Source of the DNA: Saccharina japonica
Lineage: Eukaryota > Sar > Phaeophyceae > Laminariales > Laminariaceae
Assembly (NCBI GenBank): GCA_008828725.1
Contig: MEHQ01000174.1
Coordinates: 1,315,867-1,379,866, forward strand
Length of the DNA: 64,000 nucleotides
Direction of reading: 5' to 3'
A program made the translations under genes and the position numbers. Positions 24,505 through 36,569 of this stretch are shown piece after piece. Position 1 is the first letter of the stretch, and every line of letters begins with the position of its first letter. The notes beneath the pieces are model-generated. The model was not told where the DNA came from. It made no database searches and worked only from the letters and a program-made list of their open reading frames with translations.

Positions 24505-25345
24505 ATGGAACATTTCAAAGGCAAGTTCGGTAGGGTATACCGGTACCGGACGCGTGCTCCGGTAGAGGTAGCGCTTTTTGGCTGTATCGTTTTCTGAACG
24601 ATCGGGCTCCTTAACCCAAATTCGTCGGACTTTCATTTTTGTGACGAATAAGGTTTCAGAGAATACTTCGGTCATGAGATTTCGCATCCGGCAGCACTTT
24701 TCTTTTCCTCCAAAATTATTTTGTGTAGGTGAGGTATGACGCTCCTTAAGTGAGGAGCTCAGAAAAATAATGGTGCACCTCTACCGTAGCATGCGTCATC
24801 GGGGGTATATTTGTTGCGCGTACCGAACTTACCGAAGTATCGGGTACCGGTATTGAAAAAGTACAGAACTTACCGAAGTGTCCGGTACCGGTATTAGAAA
24901 AATAACGAACTTACCGAAGTGTCGGGTACCGGTATTGAAAAAGTACCCAACTTACCGAAGTGTTCGGTAGGGTATTAAGCACACTACCGAGAAAATACCG
25001 GTACCCCCGGTATTGTTGACGAGGGTATACCGGTACCCGGGGCGTATTTAGGTGAGCGTACTTACCGAAGTGTCAGGTACCGGTATTGGAACAATGCCGA
25101 ACTTACCGAAGTGTCGGGTACCGGTATTGAAATAATACCGAACTTACCGAAGTGTCGGGTACCGTTATTGAAACAATACCGAACTTACCGAAGTGTCGGG
25201 TACCGGTATTGGAAAAATACCAAACTTACCGAAGTGTCGGGTACCGGTATTGGAAAAATACCAAACTTACCGAGTGTCAGGTACCGGTATTTACGGAGGA
25301 AATACCCCCGGTATACTTCGGTACGTATCCTTATCGAACATAACC
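24505..25345 (+). repeat. Composite element with 41-bp repeats, copy 1
   Basis: A 41-bp unit with core AACTTACCGAAGTGTCGGG and GGTACCGGTATTG recurs at exact 41-bp steps. Cores start at 24826, 24867, 24908 and 24949, and again at 25100, 25141, 25182, 25223 and 25264. A spacer of about 75 bp with CCCCCGGTATTG and GAGGGTATACCGGTA separates the blocks. It ends with GGTATTTACGGAGGAAATACC and CGGTACGTATCC, like copy 2. R1 copy c lies inside its left part. In-frame periodic proteins such as PNLPKCRVPV are a by-product of the repeat. Confidence 0.85.
24549..24797 (-). repeat. TIR repeat family R1, copy c (249 bp)
   Basis: Minus-strand copy. The plus strand starts GACGCGTGCTCCGGTAG and ends CTACCGTAGCATGCGTC. 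It interrupts a TATACCGGTACC phrase of the 41-bp composite element, which resumes on the right as CGGGGGTATAT, so it inserted after that element formed. Flanks ACCG and ATCG are only partly alike. Confidence 0.8.
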
Positions 25346-26129
25346 TAACTAAAAGTGTACTTGTAGCAACAGCAAACAGATGCCGGCGCCAATGACAGAG
25401 AAAATGGCAATGCCACCGCCGCCATCCCAACCACGTAGCAATCGGAAGCACTGTTAGCAGCAACACCAGCCCCAGCAAGGAGCAACAACAGCACACAGCA
25501 GCAGAGAGGCAGAAGCAGTAGCTCCAACTTGGGCAATGCGCTGCTGCTGTGGGCTCTACTGTATGTTTTGTACAGTCCACGCGTGCCACTGCCATCAAGT
25601 GCCACGCTTGAAGCCCGTTCTATACCCCAATCTCCCAACGTTGAAGCTCCGCATACAGTTTAGATCATCGGCAACCTCGCGTAGTGCTGCTGCAGCTGCT
25701 GCTGGTACCTCACTGGTTGAATACAATTAGAGCAGCGATGGATTCGAGATGTCGCGTTGAGTTCCGTAAATAGGATGCATGATACGATTACTTTCTCAGG
25801 TGAGCAGTCGGAGCTTCTCCCACTACACGAAGCTGCGCAGAGCGTGCCATAGCACCGCCTCGGCGGCGCCTCGAATCTCACCGGCGCGACTTGGTGATAA
25901 TATAATCTATCATTTCGCTTGGTACTCTCCCCGATTGTTATGTTGTGTCTGCAGCCGTTCATGGTGGGTGTGAGATGAGTCGTTGTGTCACTCCAGAGCC
26001 AAGGACCAGATGGATACATGAATGTAGAGAAAACTGCTGCTGCTACAAATAAATACCAGGTACCTTGTATAATGTCATAATGTGTGTCCGTATTGCATAA
26101 ATACCCGATTCCCCGGTATCGAGGCCGCA
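25346..26129. other. Spacer between the two composite repeat copies
   Basis: Contains CAG/GCA-rich DNA at 25370-25560 that gives leucine- and cysteine-rich frames, and a 156-codon minus-strand frame at 25660-26130 without a recognised domain. I do not call a gene. Confidence 0.3.
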
Positions 26130-26560
26130 CCGATCACCGCCGGTATTGTGGTCGAGGGTATACCGGTACCCAGGATATGTTCGGGTAGGCGTACCGAACT
26201 TACCGAAGTGTCGGGTACCGGTATTGGAAAAGTACCGAACTTACCGAAGTGTCGGGTACCGGTATCGAAACAATACCGAACTTATCGAAGTGTCGGGTAC
26301 CGGTATTGAAAAAGTACCGAACTTACCGAAGTGTTCGGTAGGGTATCGATCCCGGTACCGAACAAATACCGGTACCCCCGGTATTGCGGTCGAGGGTATA
26401 CCGGTATCTGGGGTATAATTGGGCGGGCGTACCGAACTTACTGAAGTATCGGGTACCGGTATCGAGGCCATACCGAACTTACCGAAGTGTCGGGTACCGG
26501 TATTTACCGAGAAAATACCCCCGGTACAGTTCGGTACGTACCCTACCGAGCATACCTTTG
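26130..26560 (+). repeat. Composite element with 41-bp repeats, copy 2
   Basis: Unit cores start at 26197, 26238, 26279 and 26320. The same CCCCCGGTATTGCGGTCGAGG spacer follows, then two more units near 26437 and 26478. The right end repeats the GGTATTTACC and CGGTACGTACC terminus of copy 1. The 240-bp step from 26197 to 26437 parallels the 234-bp step from 24826 to 25060 in copy 1, so both share a higher-order unit. Confidence 0.85.
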
Positions 26561-26604
26561 GAACATTCGAAGCAGTGGGTATCACTTCCGAACAAGTGAA
26601 ACAC

Positions 26605-26716
26605 ATATTATAACCGCAATGCTTTGTTTCAAGTTCCAACGCCTACGGTGTATAATAAATATATTATAACCGCAATGCTTTGTTTCAAGTTCCAACGCCT
26701 ACGGTGTATAATAAAT
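26605..26716. repeat. Perfect 56-bp tandem duplication
   Basis: 26605-26660 and 26661-26716 are identical as read. Each begins ATATTATAACCGCAATGC and ends GTGTATAATAAAT. Lack of divergence implies a very recent duplication or an assembly artefact. Confidence 0.9.
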
Positions 26717-29700
26717 TGAAAACACAAACGAGACGTGACAATGCTACCTTATGTTCGCGACGGCCTCATTTTCTGATAAAAACGTGTGTGAAGCGTTGGT
26801 GCAAAGAATTCGGAGCAATATTGATACCACATATTACGCAGGCTTTATATTCACACTAGTACGAAGCGTGTGACTGCATTTTGTTCATTCTCGCGCTCGC
26901 ATTTTCGATCGTCACAGGAAGCCCGACGATGTGGTCACGGAGCACAAGAAACGTGCGACAACGGTGTGGATAGGCCTGCTGGTATCGATCGTGGGATGTG
27001 AGCAACCTGACTATACATTGCGTCTCCTTGAAGTGTACGGGGCATGCCGTACTTACTGTAGTGTCAATTTGTTGGATCCTTATTCTAGACCTGGTATTCC
27101 CTGTATGTCGAGGCTCGTTCCAGGCGCATATGTAGCTACGATCATACGATTGCCAGTTATACCTTCAGCTTTTACCTTCAGCTTTTAGTGCGTCAAGCAA
27201 ATTCTCCATCTTACTAACCGTCAAAACTCTCATTGTTCCCGTGCATCTTGACGCGGTCAGCCAGCTCTGCCTTTAAGAGGTGTTTTTACTGGGTGCAGAG
27301 ATTCGTATCGGGTCGCGACGAATAGGATACCACACCAGCTGCACAAACAGAATAGAACAATGCAAACAGTTTCGGTCCGAACGGTTGACAGACGAAAACA
27401 CATATCCGAAGAACTGATGGCAACATTCAACATGTATATTTATAGGAAGTATATACATCGTACCAGGTATACAAGGTTCCCCTTCGGAGGGTGTCACAGC
27501 ACAGCTGTGGACAAAAATAATCACACGAAGCTTTTATACCAGGTATATAAGCACCTTTATTTATCATTTCTGTGCAAAACTACCCTAGACACAATTCAAC
27601 TTGCCAAGGTCGACCTTGAAATCGTCTACCTCATTTTCACGCAGAAGGGGGTCACGCAAGAAAAAAACGCTACGTTTACTTGTCGACAACACTAAGCTGT
27701 GCTGGGATTTTTTGTAGAACATTATTACGATACACAGCGTGAAAACGTCTTTTCAACGTACGAAAACGACATTGACGACTCTCATCGTGTGCTGAATAAT
27801 TCATACTGTGGGGTGAAGGAGTTGGCAGTCAGTTCTTGTACATATAAAATAGTTCAACAGAGAGTTTAGGATTAAAACACACAACAAAGGTGTCTACACT
27901 GGTACGTTGTTGTCTAGTAGTGTTGATACGCAATCTCAGTAGCTTACTATCCACGCGTACTCCACGAGACGCGTGTCTTGCTCCCGCACTACCCCCAGCT
28001 GCTCGTTTGCAAATAAGGAAGACCTATAGTGCAGCGGGACTCGTATGCTGCTCGTACTGCTGCTGATTGGCTGTTTGTACTGTGTTCTCCTTCTGTCATC
28101 TAGTGTATGCACAGTTTTTCTTCAGAAACAAAGTATATTTTACGATCGTATCAGGTTTTAGTTTCCCATTACCAGTCTGTCTTAAGTGGCACGTAGCTTC
28201 AACATCTATCAGTAATCCGTACTGGCAACAGGCGACCAGCGCTCAGCGGTGGGCGACTGGACCTGAACAACGTCATGGCAGGTAAGTACCGCGCAGCGGC
28301 GAAGATGTGAACGCCGCGGCCCTTTTTGCATCCTGAGAGTGGGAGAGTTTAGAAGAACCCGCCAAGCAAGCATAGGAGAACGGCTAAAGCTCAGCCAAAT
28401 TCCTCTTCTAAATATATTGTCTTTGGTTGCGCTAAATACATACCAGGAATATTTTATGTATATCAATGGCATCAAAGCATCAATATGTACCCTGAAACAG
28501 TGCCGGACGGACGAAATAACACCGACGAGAAAAATGGAAGCCAAGAGATGAAGGGAGTTTGTAAGCGGACAGCCGCAGTCATGCCGGGCCGGCCGAAACG
28601 AAATAATAGACATACAGTCAGTGTTTATAACAAAATCCTGCTTGCTTCCACGGTTCGATATTTATATGCAGTCGTGGTTTGGCAAAGCGTGGCGCTGATC
28701 AAGAAGTACAAGAGTCCCAGCACGAGCTTTTCGGTTTCGGTGAGCAATGTACACAGCATCGTTCAGGCCGGACATGCCGCGTTTTCGCCTTGCTTTTCCA
28801 ACATTGAAACATAGACGAAACTTCGATGGCCGCTTGCTACTGTACCTGTTGACTGAACCAGAAGGACTGCCAGGTCAACTACTGAATGTGCGGCCACGAG
28901 AAGCGATTGCCTACTAACCTTGTTTGTTCTGGGGAACACCAATATCCAACACCTTACCGGTATAAAAAAGTAACGTTTCCAATATTTCGTTACTTGTATC
29001 AATTATCAAATACATGCATTCTGTTCAATTCGTGCAAGGTATTATATGTAAATAGTTAGTACATATTTTACGAAGGCTTACATTACTTTGAGTTTATTTC
29101 TCTGGGTGTAATATGATCTTCACATAATCTCTGTTACTTTTGTATTATGTTATTTTTAGGAACCATTTTTATCCATGGGTGTTGGCGACTTCCTGTGACC
29201 ACGAAGTCAATTTTGGCGCTGAGTAATTTGCGACATCAACAGCAACAACTGAACCTACCAGCAACAGCGTCATTTTCCGCTTGCCCGTGACATGCTTCAA
29301 AAGTGCCCGATGCTAATAAGCACTGCCTAGAAATGACTATGGCACCGATCAGCGACCCAGCAACCTGTGTGCTACTGCTGTAGTGAACACCTTCTCTCCA
29401 ACACGACCCCTCAGTGGAGGTGACCTCGTCAACGTTCCTGCCCAAGGCTGAACCACATTCTGCCTTGTTGAGATTAGTCGCGTACGCTAGCTTGGAACGT
29501 GAGAATGACACAAACTCTGTGAAATAGCGATAATCCTCACGACAATACCGCAGGGAACATATTTTACCACTCAGGTAACAATCGAAGGCGACCTTCCGAT
29601 CCGTGTATGAAAATAATGGCAACATGGGTGTAGTTGTTCAGACCAAAGCTACACGTGGTTTAGGCATGCTGCCAAAAACGCTGTGATACAATACCATCAT

Positions 29701-31802
29701 GTGATGAAGGGCTGATTGATGTACAAATACATAAGTAAGCGGTAACAACGTCTGCTCCGTGTCTGCCCGCCCCGCCGAAATATTGGATACATCGTATATC
29801 CAGTAAAAATACAAGTCTTCAAAACTACAACTACAGTCAAACTCGACGAACATTGTCGTGAGTTAATCGACCAAGAATAGATGGGGCCGGCCGTAGGCAA
29901 CTACACAAAATCTATTATTTCTGCGACACGGACGAGACCGAACGATCTCCAAAAGTTTCTTATGTCCGCAAATAACGCAACCGAGGGGCAGCGCCTCCGC
30001 GTTTTCAACTGGACAATATTCCAACCGAATACCGTTTGGAAGTATATGGGGCGTCATGTATATCGATCCCTCGGCTGTATTCGTGCATATCATGCGTGAT
30101 TCTGCCATGTACATTAAACACCGGCAGCCGCGTCGTGGTAGGGCGTACCTCGTGCGGTATTTCCAACGGGTTTTCCACCGTGTCTGCGGGATTGCAGTTC
30201 TGCACCGCAAGCCATGTCGGGATTTTATTAGCGTGATCGTCTGAGTGGTGGCCAAAGACTGATCATCCTAGTCTCGTGTGACGGTAATGACAATAATCAG
30301 GCTGATCTCGCCCATGTCATTCATCCTAAGTTTTGTGACGTCACGATCAACAGCAGAATCCGTTGGAGATGACTCCAATCAAGTTCGCCATAAAGGCAAT
30401 CGGAAACAACCGCTTCCACCATTGATTGTACAACCAGTATATACATATTGGCCTCGGTGTTGAGTGATCCCCGTCTAGGAACAAGAATGAGCTCGAGGTC
30501 GGGTCACGGGCGTACACGAAGGCGGCACATGCCCCCAACTATTTCACGTGGCCGTGCGGGAAGCAAAGCGATCCTGGTGCGGTATTTTCCCGCGGTTCTT
30601 CCTTAGCTACCACGACCTTATGAACCCCCGTCATCTCACATTTGGTCTCAGTGTTGCGCTTGGTGCCGATAGAAGTGTGGTTGGCGCGAAGCTACGGGGC
30701 AGCTGCCGCGCCCCTAGAGGTGGTGTCAACCAGCCGACCTCAGGTGACAACGTCCCGGTGGGCCCACGTGATAGTTATCATATGGCACTAAGTGGTATCG
30801 TTACGCTGGCCGCACGCGTTGATCGATAAGCCTCATTCGATTATTCCTCGGCTGCCCCAGGCCATGGTGCTCCGCCGACCTAAAGAGCGTTGATGCTCCT
30901 ATGGTCCCACACGACCGTGGCCCTATGATCTCGCGCGACGATCCTGCGTCGATCACAAGCGACGTTGTTCCAGTGACCCTGGAGGAAGATTATTTGTCGA
31001 ACTTAGGCGATCACACTCCAGCGATCCCAAGCTGTGATGCTGCGCCGGTTCAGGGTTTCCGATCTTTGTATCGTTATTGAGAACGAACAAAATGCCATCT
31101 ACGTTACCTTGCCGGCGATGTATATACGTTACTAAGCCATACTTCGGCAGGTGAGGATTACCTTCCCCGACGATGGCGGTGATGTGCATGGATCAAAGCA
31201 AACCGACCGTAAAGTACATCTACATATGCAGGATATGTCTCTCGATCAAGGGCGGCTGTCAAGGCCCACATTCTTCACTACGTTCCTCTATCCGTTCTGC
31301 CTCTTGGTGTTTCTTCTTGGCCGGCAAGCGGCACGGCTTCATGTTGAAACATGTTGTTTACGTTACAAATACTAACCAGGCAGTGCATCCAGATCAAGCG
31401 CGAACACATGTTGTGCCCTACCAACAAGGCACCACACGACACCCGAACATATATTATATTAGAAGATTTGTTAACACAATTCACATCGCATGATATGTGG
31501 AGGACTGAACGTGTATATATGGAATATTGCCTTTGTTGAGCGGTATTGAATATTTGTAAACAGCAGCGGAAGAATGTCTGGTCAGGGGGTACACTGGAGT
31601 CCAATATAATGCACGACTGTACATGTATCATCCACGACATACTATGTCCTTCGTAGGCGTACACATTACGTGTGATACGCGCACAACGCGAAGCATCCTA
31701 CCGTACGGTATGATATTATATGAAGACGCAAAGTCGCGTCCGCGATTCGTTTAATGTCTTCTATGTCCTCGCCTGGCAACAGTACACGGTACACAGAACA
31801 CA
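26717..31802. other. Long stretch with no confident gene
   Basis: The best open frames are a cysteine-rich 129-codon minus-strand frame at 29236-29625, a 130-codon minus frame at 29863-30255, and a plus-strand frame of 93 codons at 30548-30829. A second, acidic plus frame follows the last (about 30840-31079, stop to stop). The 30.5-31.1 kb stretch has more protein-like composition and could be an old retroelement fragment, but no motif identifies it. Confidence 0.3.
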
Positions 31803-32056
31803 GACGCATGCTACGATAGAGGTGCACCATGTTTTTTCTTGAGCTCCTCACTTAAGGAGCGTCATACCTCACCCAAAAATGATTTTGGAGGAGAATAAGA
31901 GTGCTGCCTGATGAGAAAGCTCATGACCGAAGTATACTCTGAAACATATTTCGTCACAAACATGAAATTTGCGACGAATTTGGGTTAAGGAGCCTCTAAT
32001 AGATCGTTCAGAAAATGGTTCAGCCAAAACGTGATACCTCTACCGTAGCACGCGTC
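31803..32056 (+). repeat. TIR repeat family R1, copy d (254 bp)
   Basis: Left end GACGCATGCTACGATAG, right end CTACCGTAGCACGCGTC. It retains the uninterrupted CACTTAAGGAGCG that defines the insertion site of the MITE in copy a. Flanks CACA and CACG would fit a 4-bp duplication with one change. Confidence 0.8.
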
Positions 32057-33210
32057 CACGCCCACTTTAAAGTTGCGACCAGTGTACGTGTAGTTGGTGT
32101 AATATGTGGTATGGTATCATGCTATTGAAAGCATACCAACCCCTACAGTACCAAGTACACACGAAAGTACTGCTGTACCAGGTATACTTGTAGTATAGCA
32201 CGAATACACACCGCAAAGTATAATGCGTATGTTGCGTTTTTAATGCCACAATACTGTAGTATCCATGTTACCGAGTATTACTTATAGGTCCCCATAACCC
32301 CGCCCAGGTACTCCGTAGGCTACTGCTACTGGCTACTATTTGCAGCGGTTTGCCTGTCATCATGCTCGTCCTCGCCAACCCTACTGCTTGAACCGTATTG
32401 CGGTCCCTCGCAATAAAAGCATGCCTGGTGTATATATGACCCGCGAACATGAATCCTCCCTAACCTGCCTCACTGTTTGTTTTGGGTTGTCGTTGTTACA
32501 GCTGAGATATGACAGCCGGGTTCTATCCGTACGTACTCGATATTTCATACCCACATAACGTACCTAGCCATCATCAAACATTACGTTATCTGCTCTTGTT
32601 CTAGGCTACGTGTACCTGAGACTAAGCGTGGCTGCTACCTACTGCACTATGAGTAGCTACGTGTATACTATAACTATTCGGTGTGTAAACGGGTCACAGC
32701 TATATCACTACTTGCGTCTGCTGTAGTACGTTCCTCAGTCTATAAACGACTGTAGCGCGGCACGAATTCCTATTTGAAAATACTTGACAATAGTTGGTAG
32801 ATCACTGTGTTCCTATTGTATATACTGTAATATCTTCCAAGAACTATTTAGTTTGATTGCCATATCAGTAAGAACCATAATTAAGGTGCCTGGTAAGATT
32901 GTGATCGCACTCCATGCAGTCCCACTGTACTTCGCCCACAAGCGTGTTCCTTCAGGGACGCATATTAAGCACCTTTTATCGAGGAGTATAATAGATGTTT
33001 GCAGCTCTACACGCGTCGCCTGAAAAGCCTTAACATCAGCAGGTAGGAAAACCAGAGGCGATAACGCGTGAAACCTCTACATACAGCACGAAGACAGGCG
33101 TCTATCAATTCGAACCTGTGAGTGGTGTGCCTCGAGGTTAGGTTTACTAAACCTATTGTCTTTGCATTACCCGCCGATTGCCCCACTTCTCCCTCTTTAC
33201 TTGCATACAG
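32057..33210. other. No gene recognised
   Basis: Short palindromic TACCAGGTATA (32176-32186) and scattered short frames only. Upstream sequence of the exon cluster at 33.2 kb may lie here, but I see no exon border that I can support. Confidence 0.35.
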
Positions 33211-33645
33211 GACGACGTCTACCGGTTTCCATACACTGAGGTGTGCTTCGGGAGAGGCAATGGGTGTAACTGGGACGGCTGCATCGGGAGTGTGGCCGCC
33301 ACGGTCCTTGACCCGTGTCAAGACGCATGGGACGTCCAAATTCCATCACCAGGAAATGTTAGTTAATCGACATGATCCTGTTGTCCCGATATCGCTCTGT
33401 TAGGTTATACTCCCGAGATCATGCAAATGCGGCGAACCATTGCTCAGTATATATGTTAGTGTGAACGTGATGCCTAATGGAAGAGCGATTGGTGGCGCTG
33501 CAGAGAACAGGGGGGAAGGCATGAAGTTCGCTGACCAATCATTGACTGCGATGGCGCCTCTGCCGAGAAACGATATTCGGTTCTGGTGTCGGTCGTGCAT
33601 ATCCAACTTCAACAGCGAGTCACAATGCAGCGTAACCTCGGATCA
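33211..33645 (+). CDS. Two predicted exons of an extracellular-type protein
   Basis: Exon 33211-33357 runs from acceptor TTGCATACAG to donor GTTAGT. It is 147 nt (49 codons, phase 0) and carries cysteines in VCFGRGNGCNWDGC and LDPCQD. A second exon ends at 33645 before GTAAGT and reads FWCRSC and SQCSV near its end; its start (about 33449) is uncertain. Both frames look protein-like, with spaced cysteines typical of disulphide-bonded ectodomains. They lie on the same strand just upstream of the exon at 34432 and the gene at 39260, so they may be the 5' part of that gene. The link is inferred. The 182-codon frame at 33679-34227 may or may not contain another exon. Confidence 0.4.
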
Positions 33646-34431
33646 GTAAGTTGACATGTCACCCTCGAACGTAATTTCTTGAAATATTCCATAGCCTATT
33701 GGGTGAGACGCTGCAGGCTGCGCTGTTCGTTCTTGACGTGTACGTCATTTGTTTCACCGTACAATATCACAAGCGAAGGAATCAAAATTGAGACAACGCG
33801 ACTGCTCTCAAGTTATGAGTGCCCAAAACGTTTGCATAAATACGCGAGGGGGCGATACTTTGAAAGGAAGCTCCTGCAAAGTCTAAATATCTGCAGGAAA
33901 CTACCGTTGTCTCCCTGTATGAGTTGCACTATCTGGCAACCTGGTGTCGTCGGCGCTTCGACTAGCCTTTCACAGTGTCAAGCCATTTGTCATTTGCGTG
34001 TGCTGATTCATTTCGCCATCCGTAATATTGTTGCCGTCGACCACGTGTCAGGGTGTTGGTATGACGACCCCGCCCCCACGCCTGTTGCTTTATTTTCGGG
34101 TGCATTGCATTACCTAGCTACGCCTTACCTCCCGGAGCACGATGATGGGCTTCATGCCATCACGTCTGCCGCCTCTTTCAGCGAAACACATTCACCGCAC
34201 TCCGCTGCTTTAGAGAAAACGCGGTAACCCCGGTGTGTAATACCAGACCTGGCGACCCTCGGCGCGGAGAGAATTATGGTACTATTCCCACCGAAACAAA
34301 TCACTCGGCATTCTGTAACGACAGTGCATACCCGCTTGCAAAGCCCCGTCCCTGCATACAGTACATGTACGGCCTCGGGGGTTGCAGTAGTATGATATTC
34401 TGTGTGCGCGCCCCCGACCGTTACTCACCAG

Positions 34432-34533
34432 TCGGATGCCTGCGTGACGTTCGACATGGAGCAAGTGGCGACGGAGGGATTCGAAAGCAGAAATTGCACC
34501 CACGAAACACAAAAGCCATATATGGATTTAGAG
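34432..34533 (+). CDS. Exon shared with the inverted paralogue (left copy)
   Basis: 102 nt, from acceptor ACTCACCAG to donor GAG|GTGAGAC, phase 0 at both ends. The peptide contains CVTFDMEQVATEGF and TQKPYMDLE. The counterpart at 58845-58747 (minus) has the same borders, the same phase and CVTFDMGQVETEAF. Flanking intron DNA is also alike (CTCGGGGGTTGCAG here, ACCGGGGGCTGCAC there). Shared phase, conserved borders and conservative replacements argue for a real exon. It is probably an upstream exon of the gene ending at 40689. No known domain recognised. Confidence 0.6.
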
Positions 34534-34948
34534 GTGAGACCACTAACAAAGCGCCGAAAGGAAAGGCGTATTTCCGTCCTTCTGCGTGCTAACCATTCAC
34601 TGTGTAGCACTCCTTACGTGTTTGTGGTGATATACAGTTCATATTCTAGGTGACTACTGTTGTAATAGTTGACCTAACTAGAGGCGTATGAATGCGCATT
34701 TTCGTATTTATGATGATATTTCCAGTATTCGTATTTATGATCATATTTCCAGTATTCCGTCATTCTATGCTTTGGCCTGACAAATTGTGGCTCTGCCTTG
34801 TCTAGGTTTTGATGTCAACTGTATGGTTATGATGTGCCAGGATATCGGATATAAACTGTAACACGGTGTAGTTGAGTCGCGTAGGTCTGCCGGTTTATAG
34901 TAATGACCAGTTATATACCCTTGATATCTGTTCGCCACTGACTATGTT

Positions 34949-35149
34949 TTGGCGAGTACGTTAATGGTGGTCATAGTGCCAGACTTGACCTCTACGACTG
35001 CCGCAGGCACCCCTCTCGCCCCCCGTACATTGGCGTCGGTGGTCAGTTTGTGGTGGCACGAGTACGGACAGAGCGTATGCACATGCCTACGTGACAAAAT
35101 AATGAAATCTATCGCTGCGCGGGGAAATAAAACAGAAAGTATACGATGA
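34949..35149 (+). CDS. Possible further exon of the left-arm gene
   Basis: A plus-strand frame with a block near 34970-35040 that is similar to minus-strand DNA near 58330-58240. It sits at nearly the same distance from the preceding shared exon in both arms (about 550 bp). The left copy reads IVPDLTSTTAAG. Exon borders are not clear, so the extent is only that of the open frame. Confidence 0.25.
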   Translation: MASTLMVVIVPDLTSTTAAGTPLAPRTLASVVSLWWHEYGQSVCTCLRDKIMKSIAARGNKTESIR

Positions 35150-35584
35150 AAACATACCACCTCAAGTATGTCGGAGGCCATGCAGTCGTAACTTAGTGGT
35201 CACGCTTATAGAGATTCGGTTATTAGCACTCTCAGCTTGCCACCGTTCGCATGGTTAGCTGTCACATACGAAGATACACAGACAGTTGCACGACGATGGA
35301 TGGAAGGTGCAGTCGCGCTCCGGTATACCGTAGCCTAGTTGAGCGTGATGAAAGTTATGCGCAGTCGATCGTACATTAGCAGCTACTGGGTGATGAAACA
35401 ACTTTCGGCGGGGCAATATTATACGTTTCACATGTATATACCAGGTATACATGTATAAGGCCTCTGCATGGATGCCGGCATTCGCCGGCAACGTAGTCGA
35501 CAGCAGTAGCTCACTAAAATGACGCAACCAATTGCATCTTACGCCATCGGACAAAAACGAAGCCCGGGATGCTGACGTAGGAAT

Positions 35585-36565
35585 AGAGCGTGCGTACTCG
35601 TACTCCTACATACTCGAAATACATAATGTCTTTGTACTCAGACAACGCTCGAGCTTACTGCTGTACCTGTTTATGAAACGGTGCGTGCTCGTGCGAAGTA
35701 ATCGCACATGCTTTTTCGCCCATATCATAAAATACAACGGTGTTTTCGCAACTAAACGCAAAAACCAACGATTATGACAATAAACATCCTATTATTAGAT
35801 ACAGGCTCAATATTCGGAAACCAACAAAAACCAAATGCACCCAACTTCATTGTAAAAAGGTGGGATGTATTTCATTTTTAAACTCCAACATCAGGGTGTT
35901 GTAAGATTCGAAAACAAATCTCAAACAAAACCGAAGAACCGCAAGATGGTGCTCGAAAAATACCATATCATAACATGTACAGAGGCACCGAACATCCGTT
36001 CTGCGAGGTAGAGCGTGCGTACTCGTACTCGAAGTACTCGAAGTACAGGATGTGTTCGTACTGGTACAGCGCTTGGGCTTACTGCTGTACCTGTTTCTGA
36101 AGCTGTACGTACCCGTACGAAGTAATGAAACATACATTTTCGTTCACTCATATATTATCATACCCTCGATGTGTTCGAGCAATCAACCGTGAACATTGAT
36201 GGTTTATGGATTTCGCGGTAAATACTAGATCCAGACTCAACATTCGCAAATAACCAAAAAAACAAATGTACCCAACTTCAATAGTGGGATATGTTTCACA
36301 TTCAAAATCCAACATGCGAGTGTTGTAAGATTCGAAAACAAACCTCAAACAAAGCCCAAGATAAGAAAAGCAAGATGATGCTCGAAACATATCATATCAC
36401 AACACGTAGAGAGGCACAGAACAGCAGCCCTGCATAGCAGAGCGTGCGTACGCGCCAATCCTATATACTCGAATACCATATGTGCTCGTACTTGCACAAC
36501 CTTCGAGCTTACTGCTGTACCTTCTTCTGAAGCTGTACGTACCCATACAAAACATGCTCGTTCGT
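35585..36565. repeat. Tandem repeat of about 427 bp, 2.3 copies
   Basis: Units begin AGAGCGTGCGTACTCG or close variants at 35585, 36010 and 36439. Each contains CTTACTGCTGTACCT, CAACTTCA and GTTGTAAGATTCGAAAACAAA. The third copy is partial. Minus-strand frames with the repeated peptide FVFESYNT are a consequence of the repeat. No such array is found in the right arm. Confidence 0.85.
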
Positions 36566-36569
36566 TCAT

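Noticed and set aside
25111-25395. Frames encoding periodic peptides (RTYRSVGYRY)
   Set aside because: They arise from the 41-bp repeat, which is not a multiple of three and gives the same peptide in several frames. There is no sign of a real repeat protein.
24821-26560. CRISPR-like array
   Set aside because: The repeats are contiguous 41-bp units without unique spacers, in a eukaryotic context. It is a minisatellite-type element.
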